Below, piece by piece: positions 1 through 11,132 of a stretch of DNA of 64,000 nt. Position 1 is the first letter of the stretch. Every line of letters starts with the position of its first letter. Source of the DNA: Trichostrongylus colubriformis (Eukaryota; Nematoda; Chromadorea; Rhabditida; Trichostrongylidae). The DNA is taken from contig OZ022257.1 in assembly GCA_963978905.1 (NCBI GenBank), forward strand, positions 42,170,203-42,234,202, read 5' to 3'. The position numbers and the translations under genes were made by a program. Under the pieces are notes generated by a model that was not told where the DNA came from, did no database searches, and saw nothing but the letters and a program-made list of their open reading frames with translations.

Positions 1-441
1 TTGGTAAGGGTAAGAGGATGTGATAAATGTTTGGTAAGCTGCTCAAAAAGAAACTCTCCTTTGAAGCCATCCAAAAAGATGTACATGAAGAGGTACACTT
101 TGTTTGATTCATATTCTGATGAATTCCTTTTCTTTTTCCTATCCTTGAGTAGATTTTGAATTTGTTGATTTTGAACATTGATTGATTGAACTTTGGTCCA
201 ACATTGATTTTGAATTGTTAGGTGTGATATCCACAAAAAAATGAGGTGAATTGTCCGTTACCGGAGGATATTAGATTCATTCCAGACGGGCACATAGATG
301 CTTCCGGGCATTTTTTTGCAAAACCAGAAGGCAAACGAAAAAACTGAATCATCTTTTTTGCATTACTCAAATTCTCTGGGATGGTAGACGACCATTACAC
401 CTTGCAGAGGAATCCGCTATCCATGCTGCACTATACATATA
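1..441. other. no recognisable gene
   Basis: AT-rich DNA with scattered stops in all frames. I see no gene, RNA or repeat I can name before the MITE that begins at 442. Confidence 0.5.
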
Positions 442-938
442 CAGAAGCGCTCGAAAGTTTTCGGCCAAAACTTTTTTGTCATAACTTTTTTCCTACGTGA
501 CCAAATTTGACAAAATTTTAATATGTGGTGTCTAAACCCATTGTTAACATTTCCTACTTGAGCGCCGCTTGACTCTTCTCATGGTTTTTTACAATAATCG
601 ACTACAAGACCACCGAAAAAAAGTAAAAGGGTTGGTCATGAAAAACGGCTTTCTTCGCAAAAACAAAACGAGCAAGCCTCAGAGAACATTAATATTCAGT
701 AGAAAGACCACGACTTTTGATGACAGCGGTACAGCGGGACGGCATAGCGATGGCACTCCAAAAACAAAAAATTTCATATAATCACGTAACCTACACCGTT
801 GAGCGCCAAAATAGTATATTAAGTATGGAGTATCTCCAAGTACAACACACTAAAATTTCCCTTAGATCGGTTCAGCCGCGAAAAAGTTGAAAAACCCAAG
901 TGAAAGACCATTCCGCCGAAGACTTTTGAGCGTTACTG
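442..938. mobile_element. Tc1-like MITE, complete copy
   Basis: A 497-bp non-autonomous element. Its left end begins CAGAAGCGCTCGAAAG and its right end is the inverted counterpart (CTTTTGAGCGTTACTG). Both ends are flanked by a TA dinucleotide (440-441 and 939-940), the target duplication of Tc1/mariner transposons. A second copy lies at 6879-7366 with the same internal order, which proves it is a repeat family. The 70-residue ORF at 569-781 lies inside it and is not a gene. No transposase is encoded, so movement would need an enzyme supplied in trans. Subfamily not identified. Confidence 0.75.
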
Positions 939-3596
939 TAGCTCGAAATGCGTGAAATAGACCGTTCCATTTCGCTTTATCTCTATCCATGTTGACCACA
1001 TTCAGCGAGTGATATCATCGAAGCAATAATCGGCATAAGACGACAAGAATTTCCCTTTTCAGAACAGCGCTGATCAAACATCGACTGCGCAACGTTGCGC
1101 AACAAAATTTAACACTTGCGCGGAATCATTACACTCCATTTCCTTAGCCCTTCAAATCACCAAGTCAAGCCTGTTTCAAGTGACTGATTTGTCATGCAAC
1201 TGCCGAGACGTATGACATATCGCACACTTGATAAGTGAAACGATAAACTAGATGGCATCGATTGAATTTCATAGAAAATGCCAGATATCCGACTCGCCTT
1301 CGACCCTTGGAATCGCCTTCGACTGCTAACCAGTGTTGGAATAGGTCTGGGCTCGACCGAATTCAGATTACCGGGCATTCCCGTACCCGTTGCCTGAGTC
1401 TGGTGCAAGCCTTACCCACCCGAACGGTCACTGTAGGGTAGCTTTTTCGGTATGGTAAGTGCGAACCCCCTAGCCACGGTTAGAGGTGCGACCAACCTTT
1501 CTTGTGTGTGATGGATGAGTGGGGCCTCCTCCGCAGGATCCTCAGACGGTAATAAGGCAACCCTCCACATTTCCAGTCATATCTCACCGAAGCAGATGGA
1601 CATTTTTCTTCTCAGACCTTTTTCGAACCTCGGATCTCGGCTTCCCAGAAAGAGTTATAGAATTTCAAAAAAACTGAAACTGCTTCAGACAACAAGAAGC
1701 TTTTTTTCAACAAACCAGTAAGGTTGTGTATTAGTCGTTTTTTCATTGAGAAATCATGTAATGAGGTCGTCTTTTTCTTACGCAGCAAAGTCATCGGCCG
1801 AATGCTCAGCCATTATTTACCCAAAGCAATCCCATCACCGAATGTTAGTGTGGGTGATTCTCAAGGAAAATTCCGATTCAGGTAGAAACTACCAGAGGTA
1901 ATTTAACTCTGTAGCGAAGAGGGTGTGAGCTATCAAAAATGAAAAAAGGTGTCACTTGTGGCACATGACGCGATATATACGAGTTTGAAACGCCGTCGAA
2001 GCCAACGAAGAGGTTACTCGTACCCAGCTCATCGCAAGGCAGACGCCGCGATGCAAATCTCTGGCTTGATTGCACGCACCCGCGGCGCTGGTCTTTTGAG
2101 ACGAGTGGAGGCGCAGAATGTGATTTGCGCTTTACTTTCCGCTCCCCTCCAACACAAAGTATAATACATTAGTCTAGGAACTCCCTGAGAGTGGGGAGGT
2201 GGTGGGATGGAGAAGGTGGTGGGATGGAACATAACGAATAAAAATTGGGTGTATCAGCCAAGACGAAGCTGTGATGAAAGATAAAGAGGGAGCTTAGAAG
2301 AGATTGGAGTGAATGGGGCGTTGAGTAATTTATTTTTCAAAATTCAGTAGAGGTTGTGGTTTACAATTTGTGATCAGTAGTTATGTCGAGGCTCTATCGC
2401 CTCTCCCACCTTGTTACTTTCTGACGTGAGGAAATCGTACGACTGCATATCTTCAAATGGTGGTCGTTGACGCGATCATTTTTGTCTCGATGTTATGTCT
2501 GGACCTGGGGTGTGTGCACGTATGACAAACTTTCGCGCGGCCGTGGGCGACGAGCGGCTCGGCGGGTGCGAGTACCAGTGGCAGGGCATGGCAGTCTTCA
2601 AGCGATTCAGGGTGGCTGGGTACAGGAGGCAGTTTGGCATGAGTGGAAGCGCAGAGGTGACTCAGTCACGCTCTGCCCGGCTTCCAAGGGCAATCGATTT
2701 GGCAAGTCGTACTGATGGCGCCGCGAAGCGATTTCTTATCATAAGTACACACATCCCTGGACCTGTCTACGGCAAGAAAAGTGAAGTTTTACCTTTAGCT
2801 TAATACTTAATGAGGCTGATAAAACGATGCCATTTCACCCGACTCAAGAACGAAAAAACAACAAAAGCCATTAAAATCTACTGAACTTACTTCCAATATG
2901 GTGTGAAACGACATACGTAGCTGCTTCGTAATATGTACAAGGAGTTTGAGCTCATACCTTCCAAAGGAAGTGCAATGAGATAAGGAAAAATGATGAGGAT
3001 GACCGTAACAAAAAGTTCACAGCAAGTTCGGTCTGGAAATAACCCTGTGGAACGAGGAGTAGCCATTCATGTGGAAGCCATCAGTCAAAAGGTAAAGATT
3101 TTAAAAGAGGGAAAGCAATTCAAATGAAAAAATCGCTCAAATAGGCCATGAGCTAATCAAGGAATCAATTGAAGTGGATCAGGCTCAGACATTTGCATAG
3201 GTTATTCAGATCAATTTTCATAGAGGCTGAAGAACTGTCTCGTTCCAGAGCTCGCCTAGTTTACAATCAAAACCGTCTGCGAGAACGTTCAATTGATCGT
3301 TTCACACCACCTTTAAAAACCCTGCCAAAAGGATGGAATGCCCTTGCCGTAACTTCACTGCACACCCTACTTCCCTTAACCTCCTACCTGGTATCTATTA
3401 CAACCATGGAATTATTCAGAGGATGAGGTCAGCATTCCAATGTTCACCATAGCTCACAATAATGTACTTCCCATGAAGGGATCCTGTATCTCGCATTATT
3501 TGTCAGGAAGACTGACCTTAAAAATGAATGGCTTCTCCAGTAATTTGAGAATTGAGTATAATTAATAATTGGCATCCGTGTAATCGGCATATCATT
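939..3596. other. gene-poor stretch
   Basis: No gene is supported. The longest open stretch is 102 codons at 2495-2803 in locally GC-rich DNA, with no motif I recognise. Its neighbour frame at 2467-2715 is equally open, which points to composition rather than coding. Confidence 0.45.
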
Positions 3597-4126
3597 ATCC
3601 CTACTATATATAAAACGCTACGCTTACCTGTCCGTCCCCGCCCCTCCGTCTTCCTGTTTGGAAAGAAACCAGGCATCATATGAAAAAGAACTGTGGAGGT
3701 GGGGACAATTCTTGAGAGGGTAAGACATGGAACACGAAGTAAAGAGCACACACGGGCCAGTTGAGCTCCGCCCACGGTAGGCGGAGCGTGCACTAGAATG
3801 TTCCGGTTTCGGAGTAATTTGTTAATTGGGCTCCAATATGACCCAAACGTAAGAGAAAAGTGGATTAAAATCATGGAGGAGTTTTTGAAAGTCATGAAAG
3901 AGACCTGGGCATAGTGGGCGGAGCATTCGTAATGGTGGGCGAGCTTGGATGTTACATGAAAAACAACCTGTGGAGATGAGGCAAGTCTGGAATGGGTAGG
4001 GCATGGGACAAGGAGTAAAGAGCCACATGGTAACTGAAGCCCCGCGCACGGCGGGCGGAGCGTGATTTGGAATTCCGATAGACCCACTGGCGCCGATGAT
4101 GTTATGTGCGCAGTACGCTAGCCCAA
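3597..4126 (+). repeat. dispersed repeat, internally duplicated, copy 1
   Basis: Begins CCCTACTATATATAAAACGC, then a CCGTCC-rich stretch, and ends CGCTAGCCCAA. It holds two diverged copies of a ~145-bp unit (about 3652-3800 and 3943-4085). Each unit runs from an AACxTGTGGAG motif, through AAGTAAAGAGC, to GGCGGAGCGTG. The same layout recurs at 5667-6219. The 189-codon minus-strand ORF here lies entirely within the repeat. No inverted termini or target duplication were found, so its class is open. Confidence 0.7.
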
Positions 4127-5666
4127 CTCGTGTGAATATATAATGTAAAAGAATTTGAAGTCTAAATTCAGTGAATGAATAGTAAACGATAATATTAGTA
4201 CCATATAAATATAATAGTGAACGATATAATTAAAATTCCAAAATTGAAAACAATCATATTTGATTTCTAGACCAATGAGGTTTGATAGTCCACGTTTTCC
4301 GGTAAACTAAGGCAAATTCCATATAACGGAACGGACAAGCGTGTGCTTTAAAAATCGGAGCGATTATGTTAATTTGGATCTTCTAAATGGAATTTACAAG
4401 TCCTCGAGTTCACTCATCTGAAAGAAGAATAACAATAATTTCGATAACGAAATTATATTTGTGCTATTCAAGTGAAATAAAAACAAGAACAAAATGACTG
4501 CAGGTGAAACTACTACTAAATGTATCCCATCTCCGAGTGCAACAAGTAATTGAACAAATGAGGACAGTGGACGTTAGAAAGGGAACAAGATCAAAAAATC
4601 GAAATGCAATTAATAGTTTTCATGGGTAGCCTTGAAGAAATGGTGTTAAACTTGAATGGGCTTCAGCTATGTTGCAAGGAAATTCGCGCTCGATTTGCGC
4701 GACGTTCGGGCTATGCATGGTATCTTCGTTTTCTTTCTATGCGCATTTGGATGGAACTGGTATTTGCCGGCAAGCATCCGCCGTCACACAACTTGAGCAG
4801 CAACTTTGAAAAACGTGATCGGCATTGCTTTGCACTGCGCCACACACACGCGCACTGAATTGGAACTATTCATAGTGATACGTCACGCCCAATGTCCCCC
4901 TCTCAACCTCCACCCTCCACCCCCGCATAGACGAGTTCAAGAGCGCACACTCGAAAGGACATGTATTCATGCGTCGATAATTATTGTTGGGGGCATCGGA
5001 GAAATCATAGAACGACAATGAATTGTACACTGGCTGTTTCTATAAAACATTTTATGAGCCAACTCTGATGTCACTACGATTCCTATGGAACTGGCATGAA
5101 TTAACCACCCCTGAGCGAATTGTTATGGCCTGATGTTCGATCTCTCATACTCTGTCACTGAAAACCTTTTCAAACGGATAATTACGGTGGGAGCTTCCCA
5201 ATCGGATTCACATGTCCGAAAGCGAAGGTTTTCAATAGTTTAGCAGAGTGAAGTAGCTTCTAGAGACACCGGTAGGGCAAATTTGGCAAATTGTGGAATG
5301 TGAAAGTAGGACAGCAGTGCAGAATTAGAGGAAGAATGAAATAGAACGGCGAAAGCCCCTATAAACAAGAAACTTCTCTCTTCCGCGCCCCTGTGGATCG
5401 CCAGACTGAGGTAGATTGCAGAGATGCTGAATCAGCCGGATGCGAGCGATGTCCGTTCTTCGCCTGCAACACCCGGCGTATGAAGGCAGAAGGACTCGCG
5501 ACGCTGCGGGATTGTGATAAGGCCGCAAGGCGCATATCAGTGCGAGATTCGCTTCATATTCCTCTTTGGTGGAAATTCAGTTCGCAGAGATCATGTAATA
5601 CACCTCAGCTCTCATTTTCGCCTTACCCCTTCAAATACCTTTATAAGGAGGCCCAAAAGATTCAAT
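4127..5666. other. intergenic, nothing recognised
   Basis: Short ORFs only (up to 118 codons at 5393-5749, running into the repeat that follows). No splice-consistent exon chain, RNA gene or paired inverted repeat was seen. Confidence 0.45.
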
Positions 5667-6219
5667 CCCTACTCCATATGAAACGCTTCTTCCTGTCCGT
5701 CCGTCCCTCCGTCCCTTTGTCTGTCACAAAATTAGGAAATCAGGCATAGCATGAAAAACAACCTGTGGAGATGGGACAATTCTGGGATAGGTTGGACATG
5801 GGACAATAAGTAAAGAGCACACATGGACCAAGTCAAGCTGCCCCACAGTGGGCGGAGCGTGCACTGAAATGTTCCGTTTTCAGACCCAAAATTACTCAAA
5901 ATTGCTACTTGGGCTCCAGTATGACCCAAAATATGGAGAAGATGGATTTAGGTCAGCGATGAGTTTCTGAAGGTCACGAAGGAGACCTGGGCAACGTGGG
6001 CGGAGCTTTTACGTTTCGTGAGAAACAACGAGACAGGTCTGGGGTGTGTAGGGCATGGCATAAGAAGCAAAGAGCACACTGGACCAAGTTGAGCTCCGCC
6101 CACGGTAAGCATGGCGTGATTCCGTAATGGTTACTTAGTTAATTTATGAAAAAGAGCAATTCCGACTGACCCATTGACGCCCATGATGTTGCGCGCGCAG
6201 TAAAGTGCGCTAGCCCAAT
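5667..6219 (+). repeat. dispersed repeat, internally duplicated, copy 2
   Basis: Second copy of the family at 3597-4126: the same CCCTACT start, a CCGTCCCTCCGTC tract, two GGCGGAGC-ending units and the CGCTAGCCCAA end. Divergence from copy 1 by point changes and small indels is obvious by eye, so it is an old repeat. A partial minus-strand copy lies at about 28640-28757. Confidence 0.7.
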
Positions 6220-6878
6220 TAATGATGAATAGTTCCAAATTGCTGGGCAATGTGAGAGGCGACTAACGATGTTTCACAGTTTTCAATTCTAGATCAGGGA
6301 TTTTTCGAGCAAGATGGTTAGATCGAACTCCTTAGAAAAGAACAAAGACCAGGTTTCTCGCGCAAGTCACACCAACATAATTATGTTCCAGTGAATCGTT
6401 TGATCACAGCAACTTACAGTTCGAGTTAATCGATTGGTAGGCATTTCAAATGAGTGAAAGTACATAGGTAGTTAGTGACTAAGACATTTTTGTTTGCTCC
6501 TGTTTTTATTTATGTGGAGTATTTATGGAGGGCAGTGAATGGACACGTCGCTTTTTACGTGTATCAATCAATGATCATCGATTTCTTCTGACGCAGTGGT
6601 TTCCTGGAACAGTCCTATTGTACTGTACTCGTCTGGACGAAATGAACGACTTCAACGTTACTCGGTTCCATAATTGAATCTGCAAGCCATGTACCACTTT
6701 CAATATTTTTGCGGTGCCCTTCAAAATATGCGTGACGCACTCTAAATGAAATGGACACTAACAGCTTTCCATTTTCCAGCCGATCAATCTTCATGAAACT
6801 TGTGAGGTTTAAGTCGCTTTTACTACAGAACAACACTATCCATCTTCGTTTGATCGGGCAGATGTGCCTGAGCAGATA
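6220..6878. other. intergenic, nothing recognised
   Basis: No supported feature. One 73-codon minus-strand ORF (6615-6836) without recognisable motifs. Confidence 0.45.
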
Positions 6879-7366
6879 CAGTAGCGCTCAAAAGTATTCG
6901 GCCAAACACTTTTTGTCATAACTTTTTTTCTGCTTAACCAAATTTGACAAAATTTTAATATGTGGTGACTGAACCTATTGTCAACATTTCCTTATACTTG
7001 AGTGCCGCTTGATTCTTTTCATGGTTTTTTAAAAGAATTTACTACAAGACCACCGAAAAAAAAGAAAAAAGCTTGATCAAAAGAAACGGCTTTCTTCACA
7101 AAAAACAAAACGAGCAAGCCTCAGAGAACATCAATATTCTGTAGAAAGACCACGACTTTCGATGACAGCGGCACAGCGGGACGGCAAGGGAAGGCACTCC
7201 AAAAACAAGAAATTTCATATAACCACGTGACCTGCACCGTTGAGCGCCAAAATAGCATCTTTAGTATGCAGCGACTCCAGGTACAACATACTAAAATTCC
7301 TTTGAAATCGGTCCAGTCGCAAAAAAGTTACAAGTGAAAAACCCAAGTGAAAAACCATTTGGCCGA
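6879..7366. mobile_element. Tc1-like MITE, copy truncated at right end
   Basis: Left end CAGTAGCGCTCAAAAGTATT follows a TA at 6877-6878, and the interior is collinear with 442-938. Similarity stops at GGCCGA (7361-7366), so about the last 20 bp of the right inverted repeat are missing or replaced. Without both ends this copy should not be mobilisable. Confidence 0.72.
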
Positions 7367-8227
7367 GGCAGGGAACTCTGGAAATCGGAGCCTGCTGCAG
7401 CGGCACTGACGAACCGTAGACGAACCCTGAATTGCAGAGGAGGGGTATCAGAAGAAGGGAGAATGAGGCCAGATGCAAGGGCAAAAAGTAGAACAGTCAC
7501 GAGCACATCTGGGGCATATAGTCGAATGTAGTGGTCACGGTCTTGCATGTTAATTCAGACAGGAAAACTAAACTGTTGCCCCCTCCTCACGTGTAGGGAA
7601 AACAAAGATTCACTTGGATCAAAGGGTGCGCCTTTTATTGTGGCCACGCATTCCACTTCCACCTAGAACCTTTGATGCGATTAAGAAATGATATTTTTCA
7701 AGTTCTCGTACTGATGAAGTGTCTGTCAACATGTAGTGGCAGAAGTTTCACTATCACCCACCATGAAAATGATTGTAAAGATTCATTTCTGTAGCAGCAC
7801 CCCCAGATCCCACCCTATCCTCCGTTACTTAGAAGTTGTCTTAACTCTTAACTCTTCATCACGATGCTCAGGAATCTACCGAGACAGCGAAAGTGATTGA
7901 TGGAATAGTTTGCAAATAGGGGAGGGCAGTGGAACCACTTTTTGACCTTCTCCCGCACCAATCTGATCAAGGCGTCAGAGAAAATATGTAGAGAAATTTT
8001 TGTGGTGAGATGAGTAAGGTGGCCAGGTATTTGCTTTTAGTACTGCAGACATCGTGCCCATGGGTGCCACATTTTTGTCTTACAAAGCAATTTTTGGAAG
8101 TTTTTCAATCCTTAAACGGGATCTGGAGCTTATTAATATGATCAAATGTGGAAATTGAAAGGATTTTCTTCTATGATAATTCAGTGGTTTCTTCCGCTTA
8201 CTGCCTGATGTTCAAGCCTGATAGCTA
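7367..8227. other. intergenic, nothing recognised
   Basis: No gene or repeat that I can support between the truncated MITE and the mariner. Confidence 0.45.
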
Positions 8228-9124
8228 TTAGGTTGTCCCAAAAGTCTTGTCATATTTTTCCAAAAAAAAATCAGTAACTCTTGTTCACTTCGAGGCAGGT
8301 CCAGGCGGTTCAGGAATATGCTAGAACGTTCCCTAAGCTTTCTAGGAAAATTCATATTGCCCCACCAGATCCCGTGGAGAGAGCTACAATGCCCGTTGTC
8401 GATACCCACCCAACTCGCGGTGTCATCTATTATGAGCGGTCTTGCGGCACCAAAACGACGGAAGCTTGCCACTCCATCAGCGCTGCATTGGGCAAGGGAT
8501 GTGTGAGCTAGGAGACCGTGCGCCGCTGGTTCATCAGCTTCAGCAACGGCGAGATTGACATGAAAGACAAACCACGCTTGGGGCTGTGCTGGTTCTGGGA
8601 CGCGGAAGGAATGCTTTTCCGCGAGGTGCTGGTACAAGGCGAGACAGTCACCGCCATCGTATGCACCCACCAGCTCCAGCAGCTCGCCGTCGCTGTTCGA
8701 GAAAAGCGCCGAAAAAGGTCCGCGGTCACCCTCCTACATGACGACGCCCGCTCCAATTTCCTCCGATTTCGCGAAAAGTGCCCAGGCCAAGCAACAGGAG
8801 CTCGGCTGGGATATCCTGCCCCACCCGCCATACACTCCAGACATTCCCCTTTCTGACCAACACCTTACCCATCCTCTCGAATCCTTTCTGGCCAAGAGAA
8901 AATTCCTTGATTATGACTTGCTTGCGAAGGCGATCGCTGACTTCTTCGACTCTCAGAACCCAGAGTTCTGGGAGGAGGGAATCAACGATTTTCCTATAAA
9001 GTAGCAGAGGGTTGCCGATAACAATGGTCACTACGTTGTTGCCTAATTGTTATTTGTTGGACGAAAAATAAAAATAAAAAGTGATGATCGAAAAAAATAT
9101 GACAAGACTTTTGGGACAACCTAA
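8228..9124 (+). mobile_element. internally deleted mariner transposon
   Basis: An 897-bp element bounded by perfect inverted repeats (left TTAGGTTGTCCCAAAAGTCT; the right end is its inverse, ending GACAACCTAA). It is flanked by TA at 8226-8227 and 9125-9126. Full-length mariners are about 1.28 kb, so roughly 390 bp are absent. The missing part lies between the DNA-binding HTH and the catalytic core. Perfect termini mean it could still be moved in trans. Confidence 0.88.
8389..9060 (+). pseudogene. mariner transposase remnant
   Basis: Starts at the ATG at 8389. A mariner-type N-terminus reads VIYYERSCGTKTTEA, then an in-frame TAG (8509-8511), then ETVRRWFISFSNGEI, the HTH segment followed by the KPR linker. 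The reading then jumps directly to FWDAEG (about 8593), a motif normally some 130 residues further on, which marks the internal deletion. The second catalytic Asp region (LLHDDARS) is present. A +1 shift occurs between about 8730 and 8780, after which LPHPPYTPDIPLSDQH and the C-terminal FWEEGINDFP follow. A TAG at 9002-9004 interrupts the last block. Non-functional. Confidence 0.82.
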
Positions 9125-10930
9125 TAGATTTCTATTCCAGTCAGAATTCAATGAAGATCAACAGGAATTGAACATGGACCTAGGATTTAGTGTAAACCTC
9201 ATTCGGAAGACGCTGATGCTTCGTTGAGTTTTAGTCGAAAAACTCTGGGAAACCTTTGCTGCGAGATCAAGTTCCTTTCGAGGTCGAACTTTTTGTCTAT
9301 GGGTCAGTCATAGCCAGAGCAACACGGAGGAACAGGTGATATCGTAGCACCTTGCGTGCTATCATCAAGCAAACTCATTACCAGGCTCCAGTACTCGTAC
9401 CAGAAATGTGATAGAGGACCTTATTTTGGGTGTTTGTGAAGGGTTTTAATTCATTTTCTCTTCACCTATAACTGAATCAGGGAAATTTATAATTGCGCAA
9501 ATTCATCTTATATGTGGTGAGTGTGGCCACTTATGTGATTAGAAATGGATTCAGGACTTTATCCAGAAATGAATAGCGAAGAATAAAATTTATTTATATA
9601 TTTGTTTATCATGCATTTATTATTTATCGTTATCATTTACCGCTTACTTACTTATTTACTTATTTATTTATCTATTTATTTATTTGTTTATTTGTTTATT
9701 CACCTATATATATTTATTTATTTAATCCTTTATCCTTTCATCATTCAATTTATTTATTTATTTATCGTGCACTTTTGATGCATTAAAACACCGAAGTGTT
9801 AGTTCAGCTAGAAACAAAACACTGAAGCTGAAACAACCCAGGTCACACCGTGAACGCAAGTTCCGTGCAGTGATCAGTAAGGTATATCTTTAGTAAAGAA
9901 AAGAGACGGGAAAGCTGTGAAATGGGCGGCGAAACGCTCCATGTATGCTTATTCTTCAGAAGAAAAAAGGAAGAGTAATATCTGTAATATCTGCCACTTG
10001 GCGATTTTCTGGAAGGCAGTGTAATGCCGACGCTTGTGAAGAGAGACACCTAGAAAATGGAAAGGAAAGATGTTTATGGAACTTCGCTCGCCTTTGTTTC
10101 AAAGGGAAAACAGTGACGCAAACGCTGAAAGGTGCGAGTCATTTTTAAACAAGATTAGATTAGTTTGCAGACTTCCAAGAGTTTTCTTGTCGAGCACGTT
10201 AATTAAGCAGCTCTACGAAAACCAATGAAGACAGTGAAGGACACCAAAATCTGGCATTATAATGGTAATAAATTTTGCAAATGGTCAATTTTGTTATCGT
10301 CCACGTCAGTGACCAGGTACAAAAATTTTTTCGAGGGAATAGCTCCGAAATGCCTTACCCCCCCCCTGGAGTGAACCCTTCAGTTAAATAAAAGTGAAAC
10401 ACAGAGTCGACCGCATAGAGGTGATGTAAGCAGCAGGAGGGGGTGCGGTCTCACCGCCACGGCTTCCGCCGCCCAGCGGATTGCCGGTTCATCTGCCGCG
10501 ACTTTCACATACCATACACTGTGTAAGAAAACGAGATCTACTAGGCCGCTATGTTAACGGCATGTCGTCGACTGTATGGGATTCAGGCAACAAATACCTT
10601 CGGGCGAAACACGTCTGACTGTAGCGTTCTTGACAGCCGAGACCCAGTTTTTACCGTTACAGTGATCTTCGACGATTGCTGGAAACACCGGTGTGACTCT
10701 TTTGAACAATGAGTGACTTGGTAATAGATGCCATGAGCAGTTACTCGGCTTGCCAAACACCATCAAGAACCGGATTCTATCAAAAGCTACCCTGAACGAT
10801 CGATCAACAACTTTTTGATGTTCTGATTGATTGCTGCTTATATCGGCGAATATCTCTAAGGAGTAGGGGAAGCTGACAGTATTCCCATAGAGGAGAAAGG
10901 GAACGAACGACATTCGCTCTCTCTTTCGAA
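9125..10930. other. intergenic with T/A-rich low-complexity tract
   Basis: Contains an irregular run of TTTA/TTTG units at about 9590-9770. Nothing else is recognisable. The ORFs are short and overlap low-complexity DNA. Confidence 0.5.
9590..9770. repeat. TTTA-type simple repeat
   Basis: About 180 bp of imperfect tetranucleotide TTTA/TTTG/TTTAT units. Slippage-type low complexity with no spaced conserved repeats. Confidence 0.8.
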
Positions 10931-11132
10931 GAGGCGGTGGTGCAGTGGCAAGTGCGGAACACTCCCACTCGACGGTTCCCGGTCTAATGCTGCATCGATG
11001 CCAAACCAGGCCAACTAAGCATTCATTCCTCAGGTAAATTGATCCCTGGCCCCAGCAAGCCACTGTACAAGCCGAATTTTAATCGCCTGCCACCACACTT
11101 TCAAATGAAGTGAAAAATGGGTGGCGCATCCC
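10931..11132 (+). mobile_element. tRNA-like SINE, copy 1
   Basis: The head resembles a tRNA with pol III promoter boxes: A-box-like TGGTGCAGTGG, then a B-box-like CGGTTCCCGGTC about 35 bp on. The tRNA-unrelated part follows, with a conserved CTGCCACCACxxTTCAAA block and a GGCGCATCC end shared with the copy at 18731. Four diverged copies on the same strand occur in this window. The 169-codon minus ORF at 10554-11063 overlaps this SINE and is not credible. Confidence 0.6.

Noticed and set aside
3518..4087. 189-codon minus-strand ORF, the longest in the left arm
   Set aside because: It lies almost wholly within the dispersed repeat at 3597-4126. The second copy at 5667 does not keep the frame, so it is not a gene.
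8212..8670. 152-codon minus-strand ORF
   Set aside because: It is antisense to the mariner transposase remnant and has no independent support.
9590..9770. Regularly spaced TTTATTTA units, considered as an array
   Set aside because: Simple-sequence slippage with no distinct repeat-spacer structure.
10554..11063. 169-codon minus-strand ORF
   Set aside because: Its start overlaps the plus-strand SINE at 10931, and it has no motif, signal peptide or membrane span.
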